NCBI GenBank assembly: GCA_949357655.1
Contig: CASHTG010000002.1
Location: 1,302,001 to 1,366,000 of the forward strand
From: Parascedosporium putredinis
Taxonomy: Eukaryota > Ascomycota > Sordariomycetes > Microascales > Microascaceae
Direction: 5' to 3'
Length of the DNA stretch: 64,000 bases
The notes under the pieces: model-generated
The model's input: the letters and a program-made list of their open reading frames with translations, nothing else
What the model was told of the DNA's origin: nothing
Database searches by the model: none
In this document: piece after piece, positions 1 to 12,900 of the stretch
Layout of the letters: every line of letters begins with the position of its first letter
How positions within the stretch are numbered: the stretch's first letter is position 1
Made by a program: the position numbers and the translations under genes

Positions 1-1107
1 CTGAACCTGAACGAACGAGAGGGCCCTGAGACCACGAACCTCTTGGCATTTGATGAAAATGGGGTGGACAGCTCGGAGGCTTGATGGCAGGTCGTTTCTC
101 CACCTTCCCCACGAAGCAGGATGGGGTGGGCGGGGTAGTACTAATAATCCCTGACAGCGGGCCAGCACTGGCCAACATCATCGCATTGTGGCTTGAATCT
201 CTCTCAGGTCCAATCCCCGCTCCCTTGCGCTCTTTGCCTCCAATGCTATTCTCTCAGTTCTTCCTGGGCCAATGTGGCCTCCAATCCGGGCATGATATGG
301 ATATGCCAAATATACTGGGCTAAAGGCGATAGAGGATAGACCGGCAATAGCACTGGTGGTGTCAGGTACAGGTTTGGCGGACTCGCTGCTTCCATTGCCC
401 CAGCCGACGGGCGTTTTAATTGGATCCCATTCTGCGCTGTGAATGGTGTCGGTCGGTAGTTGGTTCATGCGCCCTGGTCCGATTGTTCTAGCCTTTTTTC
501 TCCCTTGGCTGGCCCTTCGTTCTTTCCTTTCCACTTTCGCGGGGGAGGGGCTCGAATGAGACTGCGACCTGTGATTCGTTTTTTTCGCACCTGAAGGGCT
601 GATAAGACTTACTCCAATAAACTCAAGAATCCTAGGAGAAGGGCAGCTTTGCTTGGCAGGCCAAGCACCTCTTCACCTGCTTGGACCAATCGTCTCCAAG
701 CACCGATTTGGACGAGGGCGTGGGGGAACCAAGAAACCAAGACTGTCAAGCAACTACCCCAGCACCAGATTTTCAAATCTTTAGCTGATAGAAATTGCGC
801 ATCGTTGCCAGCCCCATCCAACGCCATAATAATCGGCCGTTTCCGTTGCCTTGTGTTTGAACCCAGCCTTGGATCAACCTCGTCATGCTCCTCGTCGGCC
901 TGGATCGCACTCGAACGGCGAACTTTGTGTATAGATGATTGATCCCCTCCTCCGTGGCTCCCTAGGTCTCGCTCTCAGTCAAGTTGACAATCGACCACCA
1001 AGTTCACTTCGCGTAGGAAATACTATATGGGCCTGTTATCGGATGGCGAGTCGTTTTCAAACACGTCGCTGATACTGTCCCAACGATTTCAACGCTGAAC
1101 GGCCAGC
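1..1107. other. Intergenic, no gene supported
   Basis: Several short open frames occur on both strands, but none shows a recognisable family motif, plausible codon bias or splice structure. The last few hundred bases are presumably the promoter and 5' leader of the sugar transporter that starts at 1108. No tRNA or repeat was seen. Confidence 0.5.
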
Positions 1108-3359
1108 ATGCAGGCGGTTGAAAGGCTTCGGAGTCTATTGGGGCCTCCTGAGAGAGGGTACATCCCAGTTGACTCCGGTCGAATATCTGCCCCTCGTGGC
1201 GCTGCGCGAACTCCCAGGACGGCCAGGGCGGTAATCCGACTTTACTGGTTATGTCTGTTTTTCGGCCTAGGAACTTCAGTTTGGGGGTCTGTTGCTTTCC
1301 CCCTCTATCAATCCAGCATGGCCTGAGAAGTGTATTTGTTCTCGTACTGATGCGTAAATTACATTTAGTTACAACATTGGCGTCCTCTCCTCTATCCTCG
1401 TACATCCTGGCTGGACAGCGTTGCAAGGGAGGCTCACCCCACAGCGCAAAGGAGTAATCACAGGCATCTATTATCTAGGAACATGGTTTAGTTATGTCTT
1501 TATATCACGCCCTTTGAGCGACTCCTATGGTCGACGTCGGGCAGCCATGTCTGGAACCGCCATACTCTGTGCTGGTGCTCTCTTGCAGGCCAGCTGCTCT
1601 GGACCAACCCCTTTTACAATGATGGTGGCCGGAAGGGCCATTTGTGGGATTGGGGTTGCCATCGTTTCTACGTCAGTGCCGCTTTATCAAAGGTAGGTCT
1701 CACATCGTGGCTTTTCTGTCACCCAACGCATAGCAGCACTTCTCCGTTAAGCTAACCTGGCACGTAGCGAGATCTCTCCAGCAAGGGAGCGTGGTAAATT
1801 TGTAACCATGAACCATATTGGCTTCATAGTCGGCTTAGCGATGGGTCTTTGGTAAGAATCCGGCGTGCGCCCATAACGTTCCTGTTATCACACGCTAACA
1901 AATGCCATTTGCAGGGTGGGATACTTTATGACTTTTTGGACAGGCGAGACGGGCGACTATTATGGCTGGAGGATTTCTCTCCTTCTTCAGCTGATCCCAG
2001 CACTTACGTTTGGATTTGGCTTACCGTTCGTACCAGAGTCGTCAGTCTACCATAAGACCGCACCCCATGCCATCACTGTTCTAACCCTATCTTCTAGTCC
2101 TCGTTGGCTCGTCGAAAACGGCCAAGTGGCGGAGGCTGCAACCGTCCTGTGTTGGCTCCGTGAAGGGAGTTTTACCCATAACGAAGTAGATAAAGAGGTG
2201 AGTGAGATGGTGGAGTCGGTCGAAGAACATCGGCACTCGGGACTTAGCTGGAAGTCCTTGTTCATTGAGCCACCACTATTTGCGCGGATGTGGCGGGCGG
2301 CGTTACTTCACTTTCTGGCCCAAATGTGCGGCGCGGCAGCAATGAAATACTATCTCCCTACCCTTCTCAAAGCCTTGGGTTTAAGCCGGCGGCTTGCACT
2401 CATGGCAGGGGCCATCGAAATGACGTTAAAGGTCGGATGCTCCGTGATTGAGATGCTTATCATCGATCGCCTGGGACGAAGGCTTTCGTTAATCATCGGA
2501 TGTCTTGCCATGGCTTTGGGCATGCTGGTAAGTAGCAGAGAACACGGGGAAAGATCTGGCAGGCTTCGAATAGCTTGCCCCTTTGGGGAAGGAACTTACA
2601 GATTGTGCATCTTAGGTCAATGGTGTACTGCCACTCATGTACCCGGAAAACAAGAACCGGATCGCGGACGCCATTTGCATCTTCTTCATATTTATCTACG
2701 CATTCGGATATAGCCTGGGCTTTGGGCCAGCCGCTTGGCTGTATGGCTCTGAGGTTAGTCTCAACGAGACCTAAGAAGACTCGATCACGGCTTGCGCGTG
2801 TTCCCCTCTTCTGATTTATCCTGTTCATGAAGACGACTGCAGAAATTAAACAAAAGGAAGCTAACGGTATGCGACAGATATTCCCAACTTCGGTGCGTGC
2901 GAGGGGCTTAACCTCGCTGCATCGGCTGGATCCATCGGATCCATCGCCGTGGCTCAGATATGGCCCATAGGCATTCACGCCTTCGGTAGCAACATCTATT
3001 TCTTCTTCTTGGTCGTGAATATCCTCTGTATACCCGTAAGTAACATTTTACCGTCCCCTTCCCGGTGGACAATCGAAAATGGCAGCGCAAGCGGCGACTT
3101 TTGTCCAACTGGGTCAAACGGCTGTCGAGTTAAGGTTTGCCACGTTGGTCTTGCTCAGTAGCTCACACTCCTGATCCCCTAGCTTATCTACTGCTTCTAC
3201 CCCGAGACCAAAGGCCGATCACTAGAAAATATGGACGAGTTATTTGGAAAGCTTGAAGTCCGGCGGCTTGAAGATATTAGTTTCACCAGCAGCGATGGAA
3301 GATCATCCGACGAGTCTGCTGGGACACCCACGGTGCCACGCTGGCCTGTGGAAGGTTAG
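1108..3359 (+). CDS. MFS sugar transporter (one apparent frameshift)
   Basis: Plasma-membrane sugar:H+ symporter of the MFS sugar transporter family. Eight exons fit: 1108-1286, 1369-1692, 1768-1851, 1915-2040, 2098-2527, 2616-2753, 2878-3035 and 3183-3359. All introns are GT-AG, with a clear branch site GCTAAC at 1751. Family signatures appear in the right order: GYNIGVLSS in TM1, DSYGRRRA, YQSEISPARERG across the second intron, PESPRWL across the fourth, IFPTSVRARG, and PETKGRSLE near the C-terminus. The expected product is about 538 aa, normal for the family. In exon 7 the frame breaks at the G run 2903-2906, between VRARG and LNLAAS. One extra G restores the conserved sequence, and total length then divides by three. 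Substrate cannot be read from sequence. The first donor (GTCTGT) is unusual, and the start at 1108 is the nearest in-frame ATG, so the extreme N-terminus is less certain. Confidence 0.88.
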
Positions 3360-5664
3360 CCTGCGCATTATTCCTTGATAGATCCTTCAGCGAATTGTGT
3401 GGTGGAAACGGCGTTGCATAGTCTACGTCTGGATGATGGGCCGTGAGAGGCAAATCTAAATTTAGGTTGATGTGGCAGATGTCGTAAGGAAACGTTAGGC
3501 CACTGACCTCTTGCCTGTTAACCAACAATGCGATACGCTGAGTTTGGTGGTGGTATCAATATCTCGCTTCATATTATTGTTCGGTTCGGCGAGCTGAGCT
3601 AGACTTGGCTTGCCTACCCTGTCGTGTCTCAGTTTACGATCTACATATTCGATGGGCTGGTAGATTAGTTGAAGAGGACTCAAAGTGACATTGACCAGAC
3701 ACTAGACACGCTTTCTGGCGCACCTGGCAAACGGGAGTTGCGAGATTGGGATGGATCAATCCCGTCTAATTCAGTACCCCGTGTGGGCGTTTGCCTAGAT
3801 GTGAAGGTGCCATCTTATCAGTTCACTGTCCCTGGTTTCGACTTGAAAATAACCTTCCGTAATATGCTTTTGGCTTGATCAGGATCGAGTTGGGTGAGAA
3901 TGTGGCTTTAACGGCTCGTGTGGAGTCGGCCTTGGCATCTCAAGTTAGAACTGGGAAGATTATGCGCCTGGGAACGAGTGGTGACGCAAGGGTCCGCTTC
4001 TGTGACGAGGTCAAGTGGGCAAGGAAAAGGCAATAATCACTGGGCTGCACACTGTGTCACCGCTCACTTCCCCGAGCACAAACGATACCATACTGGTACA
4101 ATGGGTACTGTACTCAGACGTTGTCAGGTCTGATTGACGAAATCGTAGGCTGGGCTGTTGTCCGGACTGGCTAATCTCAGCCTTGGGTGCATCTCCGCTG
4201 CCCGCCTCGAATTTCACCGGAGCTCTGAACAAGGAAAAACGAAGAGGATCAGCCGCCTTTGTCTGTCAATGTATAGCCATCATTACTTTCACTTCAGTCG
4301 ACTCTTCTTTTGTGTGAAAAACAGGAATGAGGCTTTTATTCGCTTTCGCAATTTCTTGTTGCGTTCGGCTCGAGCTAGAAGATTAGCTAGAGGACGGATT
4401 CAAGTCATGTACCTCGTACATGACTTGATGTACATGCCCTTCACGGATTTCGCCAACTGCTGACCTGGGAAGTCCCCACTGAGACTAGGAGGGAGAGGCG
4501 TCCGGCGGCTGTGGTCACCAGTGTCAGTCTAGCCAACACCACGCACCTGCCCTGCCCAGAGCTGTCTTCAGCCGTGCCTGCCACATCGTCGATCGGCATC
4601 TTACCAGGAGTAACCAGACGAACCCATCAGTCATTCTACGCATCAGGTCATCATTCATCTCTTCCATAATTTACTGCCTCACCACCCCTAGCTCTCCCCT
4701 CTTCCCTCTGACTGCCGCACTCCTACTTACCCAACCTGACGAGGCCTGCACCCTGTGTCAATTCCTGCCTTGCCCGGATTGCGTTGCCTTACCACTCCTG
4801 GTGGATTGCGCGAGCCACCAACCCCTCCCCAACCAACTCAGGCGCCTGGTTAACTACCCCTTCCTGTTCAAAATTTCACGAGGTAAAGCATTCATGCCAG
4901 GTTTCTACCCAGGATACCCATCTCCCCATCAGCTTCACTATCAGGCACCGGTTGCTTCCCGCTTATCCGAGACCGCCGTCGGGTTGTCTGTATCCAACCA
5001 AGCTTGCCACCACTCCCTGCTGTGCCATTTCAACCAACCAAACCACACACAGACCACAGCCAACAACCACAAACCCATCCTACAGCCGCGCAATCTTGCT
5101 CCTTCTCACCTCCTCTCTTCTCGATTGCCTGTGATACTAATAACTGTTCGCTCAGTGCCGCGCCCAGCGTTGCCTTCATAGAGAGTATCGCCATCCGGTG
5201 TCCCCATCATCTTATCTCTCGCTTGCTGCACAATGAGCATCTGATCGCCTCGTCCCCCACCTCCCCACCACCTGACTCCGGCGCTCCCGTGCCAAATCGA
5301 CACCCTCTTTTTTTTTTTCCTTCTTCCCTTTTTCTTCCTCCCTTTCCTCATCCCATTATCTCACTAGCAACGTAGTTGCCATTCGTACGAGGATTTTTCC
5401 GACCCGAGAATCTATCTAAAGGAACAGAAGCCATCTGTTCAGCCTCAACCCGGATTCTTTGAAGCCTACCCCATCTTCAATTCGACGAAGCTTATCTATC
5501 CCGAAGCCGCGTTGACCGAACCTTCGTTACCAGCCTAACAATTTCCTCTTCGACATCACCGACTAGCACCCGAGCGATACCGTTGAACCGACATACCCAC
5601 TCACGAAGGGCACATTTGCCCGCCCGATCGTCTCCATCCGTAGAAAGGGCCTGCTTGCACAGCA
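3360..5664. other. Intergenic; hairpin and pyrimidine-rich leader of the Sip5 gene
   Basis: No coding gene is supported. A perfect hairpin lies at 4400-4428. From about 4640 to 5660 the plus strand is strongly C/T-rich, with a long T/C tract around 5305-5350. This is typical of a long fungal promoter and 5' UTR feeding the gene at 5665. Open frames in the C/T-rich part are low-complexity (Pro/Ser/His/Thr) and are not credible proteins. Confidence 0.6.
4400..4428. repeat. Perfect 13-bp inverted repeat, 3-nt loop
   Basis: TCAAGTCATGTAC at 4400-4412 is followed by loop CTC (4413-4415) and its exact reverse complement at 4416-4428. TACATG, the core of the TACATGTA motif found elsewhere in the window, lies in the right arm. 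No terminator-like T tract follows. Function is unknown. Confidence 0.9.
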
Positions 5665-8283
5665 ATGGGCAACAGTAGCTCGAAGCATACCGGAGAGCAT
5701 GGCGGCTCTACAGCTAGATCCCCATCCAATGCGGGGAGTCCAACCTTAACCTTACCCCGCAGGTGTCCTCTTCTTCCCGGTCGCGAAATCGGGCCAGCCG
5801 AGCCGACTTCAGCCTTCTTCCTGGTTTCAATTCCTCCGGGGCACCAAGCACACAACAAGCCGCCCAACCTGAGCAACGCCGAGAGACTAGGGCGGAGCGA
5901 GAGGCGAGGCGTCTTGAGCGGGAAAGAGTTGCGAGAGAAAAAGAAAGAGAGCGTAGCATGCGGGAAGAGAATGTCGACGGCGGATACTTAGTCACGATGG
6001 GCATCTATAAAGGCCGCGAGGATTTCAACAAACCCATTGTTCGGCAACTTCAGGTACGGACTTTATTTATTGATCCTTGTTCGTTGTCTTAGCGTCAAGT
6101 GTATGAGGCTGACAATTTATTACACAGATTGAGCGCAAACTGGCACCTTTTGGCGCCCAATCGAGGAAGACGTCGATGATCTTACCGACGCCCAACTTAT
6201 AGCCGTCGCCAGGGGCTTGCCACTACCCGAACCCGATGTCCCATTCCCCGCGGACCTCCTCGTCGAACCCCAATCAACAGTCTCCCCTAACCACTCCACG
6301 CAGAACCTTGGCCTTACTGTTCCAGGGCAGCCTCCAGGCGGCGAAGGCGCCGGCCCTCTCCCAATACTTCCGGCCTCCCATCGCCCACTTCGCCTTCGCG
6401 GAAGTCTCGAGGAAAGGCAATCGCGGAAGCACTCAGTCATAGCTTGCGGTCGTCCCGGAACAATTCGCAGACCGACCTATCACTTCGCGAGATTGCCCTT
6501 CCGAACGACCCATTCGTGAATGGACGCCCGCTCGAGCTGGTCTTGTACCGCAACGCCGAAGACTGTCCGATCTGTTTTGCGTCGTATCCTAGCTACTTGA
6601 ACTATACCCGATGCTGTGGCAACCTGATCTGTAGCGAATGCTTTGTCCAGATAAAGCGTCCCGATCCTCATGTCCCAGAGAGCCACGGTGAGCCCGGCGC
6701 TGAAGCTAACCCCAATGATCAAGCAAGAGAAACACACAACATGTTGGTCTCCGAGCCAGCAGCGTGCCCGTATTGCACGCAACCAGAGTTTGGTGTGACC
6801 TATGAGGCGCCACCGTTTCGGCGTGGTTTAGTCTATCCGCCAATGGGACCCATATTTGGGGCCAGCGCCATGTCGTCCCAGACCTCTCTACACTCTAACC
6901 CGACTCCCGCATCTCCGACCTCCCCGACTGGCGGCAGGAGACGTGGCCAGAGCCTATCCGCCACCGCCCATAATGTCGTGACGACGGACCGAATTCGGCC
7001 GGACTGGGCACTCAAGCTGGCATCTCAACGGACGACCCAGGCACGAAGGGCTGCTGCTGCGACTGCCCTTCATCAAGCAGCATTTATTATGTACAACAAC
7101 GACCGTCAGTTCACTCTTGGCGCCCGAGCCCCTCGATTCATGAGGCGGAGCACGAACGCAGGCCAGGGCCAGAGCCCTTCGCCGAGTGCCACTCCCTCTA
7201 CCAATCCGCCACACACAGCCGAAGCCCCCTCGCAGCCGACCACCCGTCACTACATGACTGAAAATGACAGATTGCAACAGTTCGAAGAGGTCATGATGGC
7301 TGAGGCTATACGCCTGTCTCTAGCAGCGGAGGAGGAGCGTCGAAGGAAAGCCGAAAAGGAGGCCGAGAAAGAAGCAAAGAAGGAGGCTAAGAAGCGGGAA
7401 AAAGACGAACGGAAAAACGCCAAGCTTCAAGCTAAAGGAGGAAGTCTCTACGCTGATGGCCAGGGCTCGTCAAGCCGGAGCAGTTTGTCGCTAGGCCTTG
7501 GGCGTCGGAGGGGGAATAGTGGAACTAGCAGTCTTCGCATGGAAGTAACCTCCGAGCTTCAGGGAGGAGAGTCTAGTGGGTGAACGGACCGCGTAGCGGC
7601 AATCACACCGGAGATTCCGGACAATCCGTAGATAAGGGGAAGGCTATTGAGCGATCTGGACCCTCGCAGCCGACACCTTCTTCTTCGATTGCCATTCCAC
7701 CGCAAACCGGACATCACGGACCATCGCATCTGCGCCAGACCAGCAACATCTCGTCCCTCTGCTCGTCGCTTGTGGATAGTCCTCCAGGAAGCTACCAAAA
7801 TCAAGACAGCTATTTGGGAAGGAGCCAGGATGGCTTTAATCCTGGTGCCAGTGGTGCCAGCTTCCCGGACGGAGGGGCTGGAGGCCCAGAATCTATGTTC
7901 AACTTCACTAGCATGGCCTCGAGAATGGGAATCAATCTCGATGGCCCATCTACTCGAGCGGGAGAGGACGCCACGGCCACCGGAGCCAGCCAGTCGCCCA
8001 ATGATGCAAACCAGGCTGGTGAAGAGGAGCTTGACAGCCAGCAAACCGCCCTTGCGAGTCAGCTGGAGGGTGACAACATTGAGAGTAGTGTTCTAACATT
8101 ACAACCAGCAAGGCGGTCTTCTATCAGCGAGGAGGGGCACTGACGGAGAACAAAGCTGACGCTTCACCAGAAGTACGGGTCATCCCGGGCAGTCCAATAA
8201 CCTCTTCAGAAGATGGCGATTTCCCGAAAGCTCTCAACCCCGAAGGCGGCGCTATTGGGCCGAGGGCTGGTGAGATTGCGTAA
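5665..8283 (+). CDS. sip5: Sip5-type RING-like zinc-finger protein (multiple frame errors)
   Basis: Homologue of yeast Sip5, a Snf1- and Reg1/Glc7-interacting protein. Two exons: 5665-6053 and 6128-8283 (intron 6054-6127, GTACGG...ACACAG). The protein begins MGNSSSK, an N-myristoylation consensus. A charged coiled segment (AEREARRLERERVAREKERE) leads to the family block GGYLVTMGIYKGREDFNKP. A RING-like Cys cluster follows (CPICFASYP, RCCGNLICSECFVQIKRPDP, CPYCTQPEFGVTYE). Downstream are a UIM-like helix (MMAEAIRLSLAAEEE) and a Ser/Pro-rich tail. Five single-base losses must be assumed: within 5700-5762, in the T run 6148-6151, within about 6300-6370, in the G run 7578-7580 and in the G run 8134-8137. 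With them the product is about 849 aa, normal for this family. Convergent with the reductase that ends at 8798. Stop TAA at 8281-8283. Confidence 0.85.
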
Positions 8284-8797
8284 CGCGGCACTGCATGAGC
8301 TGCAATAATCACAACAGATGTCGGTATTTGACCATCCATTAGAGGGCGAAGGCCACAGAAGAAAGCACTGTGTCGTTTTTTTCCAGCCTAGACCTGAGTT
8401 CCAGTTGAGTTTTATGAGGGCAATAGATTCTTCTGTCCGAAAGAGGAACTAGGAACACATCCATGCGGGTGATGTACACTTTTTCTTTCTACGAGACGGC
8501 CCGCATCCTTCAATCATTCGTGCGTATAAGATTTATCGACTGTGCGATTGGCTACCGCGGATGGATTGGAGGGATATGAAAGGGGAATATGGCCCAAATT
8601 TCTTTTGTGCATGGGAGGAATAGCGAAGTAAAGGAGAGATTTCGACGGCGCTATGATTATGCTTTATGATATGGGATAGGAGGTATAGGGTGGCCTCTCC
8701 ATTATTGTCATGTTTCTCTCTCAACCTATTTACGTGATGAGCGATCAAATCCAGTGCCTTTGCTCGTGTCCAGTAAGACTTGTAAACGTGCAACTTC
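8284..8797. other. Convergent 3' intergenic region
   Basis: This is the space between the stop codons of the convergent Sip5 and Ara2 genes, presumably both 3' UTRs. No gene or repeat is supported. Confidence 0.5.
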
Positions 8798-9947
8798 TTA
8801 TTGAGCCGGTCGAGACGGCCCCGATGGCACGTAATGCTCATCAGGACTAGCCCACGTATAGTCTTTCCATGCTCCAAGCGCAGGCCAGATGCGCTCCTCG
8901 GCCAGCTTCCGCACGGTCTCTGTGGCGGCGGTAACGGCGCCGTCGCTCTGATGGCTTCTTCTTTCTTGCTTAACTTGTTCCCATACCTTCCAAGTAGCGT
9001 CCAGTTGGTCAACCGATGTAACACCAATCGCGGTAATGCCCATTCTCGTTTCTTCGCTCAGCGAGAGCTGTGTTGAGCCGAACTCGGCACCCTTGTCAGC
9101 CCAGGAGTCCATGGCCCACCGAATAGCGGCATCCTCGAGCTCGAGCCCGGCATCCTTGGTGATGTGTTGGAGGTCTGTGCAGGCCTTGCGCAGTGGGCCG
9201 GGGCAGGATGCCATGTGGCCATGGGGGCAGCGTCCACCCCACGGGTAGTGAGGAGGCCCATGCTGAGGATACTGGCGTTGATGAGCACGCCGACTTTGGC
9301 GTCGCGGAAGGCGTTCACGGTGACGTCGTGGCCGAGGGTCGTGTTTTGCAAGTTAAAGTTGGAGTAGGACTGGACCGCGTCGAGGGGCTCGCCGGTTCTC
9401 TCGAGAACTAGTTTGGCGATGGAGGTCAAGACGGGTAAAGGGTAGCCGCTTACGCCCACATAACGTATCTTGCCCTCGTCGCGAAGCCTCCGAAGCTCAC
9501 CGATTGCGGCAAGGGCGTCGTGCGGGGACACGAACTCGACGTCATGGCAGTACACAAGGTCGAGGTAAGGGTGCCGAGGCGCTCGAGGGAGCGCTCGACG
9601 CTGGCGCGGATGGACGGGGGCGTATAGTCAAAGTGGGAGGGCCGAAGCGGCCGGCCTTGGTGATTATGAAGAGGGAAGAACGGGGAGGGGGTTGGCCGCG
9701 AGGGCGGAGGCCAGGGCGGCGCCGAGGAGGGTTTCAGACGGCCCGTAGTAAGGAGAGGTATCGAACGCGCACAGGCCAAGGGAGAGAGCGCGGGCGACGA
9801 TGGATGTGGAGGGCATGGAGTCGGGATCCGGGTGGTATTGGAAGTTAAAAGTTGCGGTGCCAAGGATGAGCGCCGGGATGGCGGAGGCGATGGCCGGGGT
9901 CGACCCCGAGCCGGGCCGCCGTCCGGGGTTGGGGCTGCGAGTGACAT
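8798..9947 (-). CDS. ara2: Aldo-keto reductase, D-arabinose 1-dehydrogenase (Ara2) type
   Basis: NAD-dependent D-arabinose 1-dehydrogenase family. In fungi this enzyme makes the lactone precursor of D-erythroascorbate. It is intronless on the minus strand, with ATG at 9945-9947. Blocks in order: PALILGTATFNFQYHPDP, AFDTSPYYGPSETLLG (the AKR catalytic Asp/Tyr block), the strand ending ITKAGRF, YCHDVEFVSP with the catalytic His, IRYVGVSGYP, LDAVQSYSNFNLQNT, and a C-terminal WASPDEHYV typical of fungal Ara2. Five single-base losses are needed: near the start codon (GGGG), after AANPLP, before SHFDY, before YLDLV and before LRKAC. With these corrections 1150 nt becomes 385 codons exactly. An upstream in-frame extension to 10113 encodes a hydrophobic stretch but has no ATG, so I did not use it. 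The family call is firm; the exact substrate is inferred. Confidence 0.83.
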
Positions 9948-12900
9948 GGGGCTCAAGGAAGTGGGCTTGGGCCGTGCTAGGTATACGGAACCAAAAAGAA
10001 AGGAAAAAGAAATCGACGGCTCCCACGAGAATTACGATAACCGCCCACAGCCGGTAGCTAGGCTCTGCTGTGTACCTGCGAAGCTCGACGTATTGGGGGG
10101 AGGGGGTTCCCAAAGACGGTCGGGCTCAAGGTGGGGGAAAGTACCGTTGCTTGCCAGACGCGAGCGGGCCTGAAGACGTTGATGCCGGGGGTCAGTTTGC
10201 TGAGAGCGGCGGGGAAGGCTTCGAGAACAAGAAGCGAGGGCCCAGGACTGAATTCCCGCAATCTCTCTCAACATGAAAAAGGGGGAAAGGAAGGGCGGGG
10301 AGGTGCCGAAATTGGGGCACAAGGGGGAAAGTGGTCAAAGTTGGCAATCAGAACAAGAACGAGCCGGGGAAGGGTGACGCTGAGGGTCAATGAGATGATA
10401 CAAGCACGAACGCGAGTGGAAGCGGGGAAATTCCAGAATCGCCTTTACGGATGAGGCCTTTTCTTTTCTTTTTTTTTTTTGTTCTTCTCATTCTTCTTCC
10501 CCCTTCTCTGTGGCCCGGCTCCTACTATAGTGGGGCCCTTTTTTCTTTTCTGGTTGACGAACACTCTCCGTGCAGGCTAATCTAGAGGCGGAAGTTCCCT
10601 TGATTTCCCCAGATATTAAAGACTTTATAGTCCTTGGGAGGTGCCGAGGAGGACTCCTACTATCATGTTATATTTGTTAGAATCGCACGGCGCCTGGAAG
10701 GCGACGGCATGAGAATTGAGGCTTGAAGAATCAACGACTTGGCCCTTCTTTCCCCACCTTTCGTTTATGAGCGCCCTCGACAAGGCCTCACAGCGCGCTG
10801 TGGTCTCTTGCGTCTTCCAGAAAGCTGTCTATTTTAAGTCTGCCTCGATAGACGTGCGCCGGCGTTTGGGTTGCCGAACATGTATACATCCATGGATAGA
10901 TCCGGACGTGGATAAAGAGGACTACGTCTGCTGAAGAACCCTCCAACAAGGTTCCTCGTCCTTGACCTACGCTCACAATGGCTCGCTTGAAGTTGGCATC
11001 TTTCCGTTGGCAAGATTCTGAGAGAGAGCCGAAACGAGATGGGATGAATCTTGTACAACCTTAGCGGGAGGGAAGAGAGAACAGCTCAACTCCGCTCGGT
11101 AATCAACAGCAAGAGGAGGGAGACCAAGGGGTCTCCAAAAGTTCGTACATGAACGGCACTTCCGACGATTAGTGGATGTTTTCCTTCCTCTCCCTACCAG
11201 ATTCAAGTGTCAGGGAGATTCCTAGAGCTCATCTCTTAAGCACGTCAGGCTACGCCGTGGATGTGATAGCGTCTCTGAGGCTCCTGCAAAGCGCAAGGTT
11301 CCCAGCGGCTGCATCGACTCTATGTCGCTTTTACTTCCGTTGTATTCCCATACTCGAGTCCGGCACTGAGAAAACACCTATGAAGGCACGGGGGATACAA
11401 ATCCCCAGCTTCGTGCCAGGTAAATGGAGGCTCCGCAGAATTGAATGGATGTTGTTAGTCAACATTCGAGGCCTCACAGAATTGGCTACCGGCCGGTGTA
11501 TGTCGCTACAAGATGCATTAATCCCAGCTCATTCAGGGCCTCTATGCGCTACTAAAGATGCAGAATATCAAATGTTTTATCCAGGTTGGATTGACTGAAT
11601 ATGGGAAACATGACTGCGCATCTCCCTTTGTCTAACTCCCCCGAGTTGTCCTGGCCACATCGAAACCCCTGAACTGGATTTGAGTGTGGCAGATAACAAG
11701 CCCAGCCTCGGTCAATGCTCCGCGGACACCCTGGGGCAACCAGCTTGATAGCTCACTCGCTTCAGATGCCCGTCGCTTTACTTGTACATTAGTGTCACCT
11801 TCCCCACACATTCCATCCTCGATTGAAGGGACGGACGGCGGATCATCTCGAGCGCCATGGAATTGCTCACTTTGTTTAACACTTCATGCACGCACCGCTA
11901 CCACCAAGGCATAAACAAGTACCTCGTGGCCCTTTTTTGATCGTCGCTCCCCCTGCTCTCCCCAGATCTTTGCGGTCAGCAGCATTTTGGACAAATAGAT
12001 TGGCCAACTTGCCCGGTCTGGGGTTTAGCCTATTAATCCAAGAGGTCATGTCATTCTCACTGCTCCGTTGAAGCCAGCTTCCGCCATCCCCCATATCTTC
12101 CAGATTGGGGCTCCTCTTTAATCTACACATAACCCGCGCCGTTTTCCCTATAATCCTCGACAACGGGGCAGTACTACGGTCATTTATTCCCCCATGCGCA
12201 GACGGCGATGCGAATCTGGAGAGGAATGCGTGCCTGGCACGCTAGAACTTTGCCAACCGTTAACGTCGCCCTCCAATGAAGCCTTGCAAACTAATACTGA
12301 GACCCCAAAATACCCCGGGCTCGAAACGGAGACCGCCTTGTCCTCCTCTTTCACCTTTTAACCAGCCTTCGCAAACTCCCTCCTACGACAACGACATGTA
12401 CTGTTGGGGTTGGGCGCAACGCCCATGAATCATTGCAGTTTTCCGCTCATTCTGTTCTCTTTTTCTTTTCCCTTTTCTTTTGGGGTTTGGGGTGCAAATC
12501 CTCTGCATTTTGTCGCGCTCGTGAAATATTCTCCGAACTATGGCCATGTACCGCTCCGTTCATCCATCCATTAGATGGACCGTTTGCCTCGTGTCCATCA
12601 GATCGATGTACTCGCTCCCCTCACGCGCCGTGCCGTCATCTGCCCCGGCCCCGAATTTTCTCCAAATTTGCTCGTGGGCGGCTTGAACACTCCTAATATG
12701 GTCCTAAATGATGAATCCTTCTCGTGGCCGCCCCTCCCCCATACCCCCATACCACATCTACCTCTTCGGGTGCCGAAGAAATAGCTGTGCATGACAGCTT
12801 TACGACGGACCTGCATTTAGATTCGAGGCTCGCGTCAAGATGTCTGTCCCCGCCAGCTTTGCAGCCCCAAGCATGTATGAAGAGCCCCGTTGCATGCCTG

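Noticed and set aside
9948..10113. N-terminal hydrophobic extension of the Ara2-type reductase
   Set aside because: The frame runs in without a stop and encodes a plausible membrane helix, but it opens at TTG and has no ATG. The ATG at 9947, with one restored G, gives the N-terminus seen in fungal Ara2 proteins.
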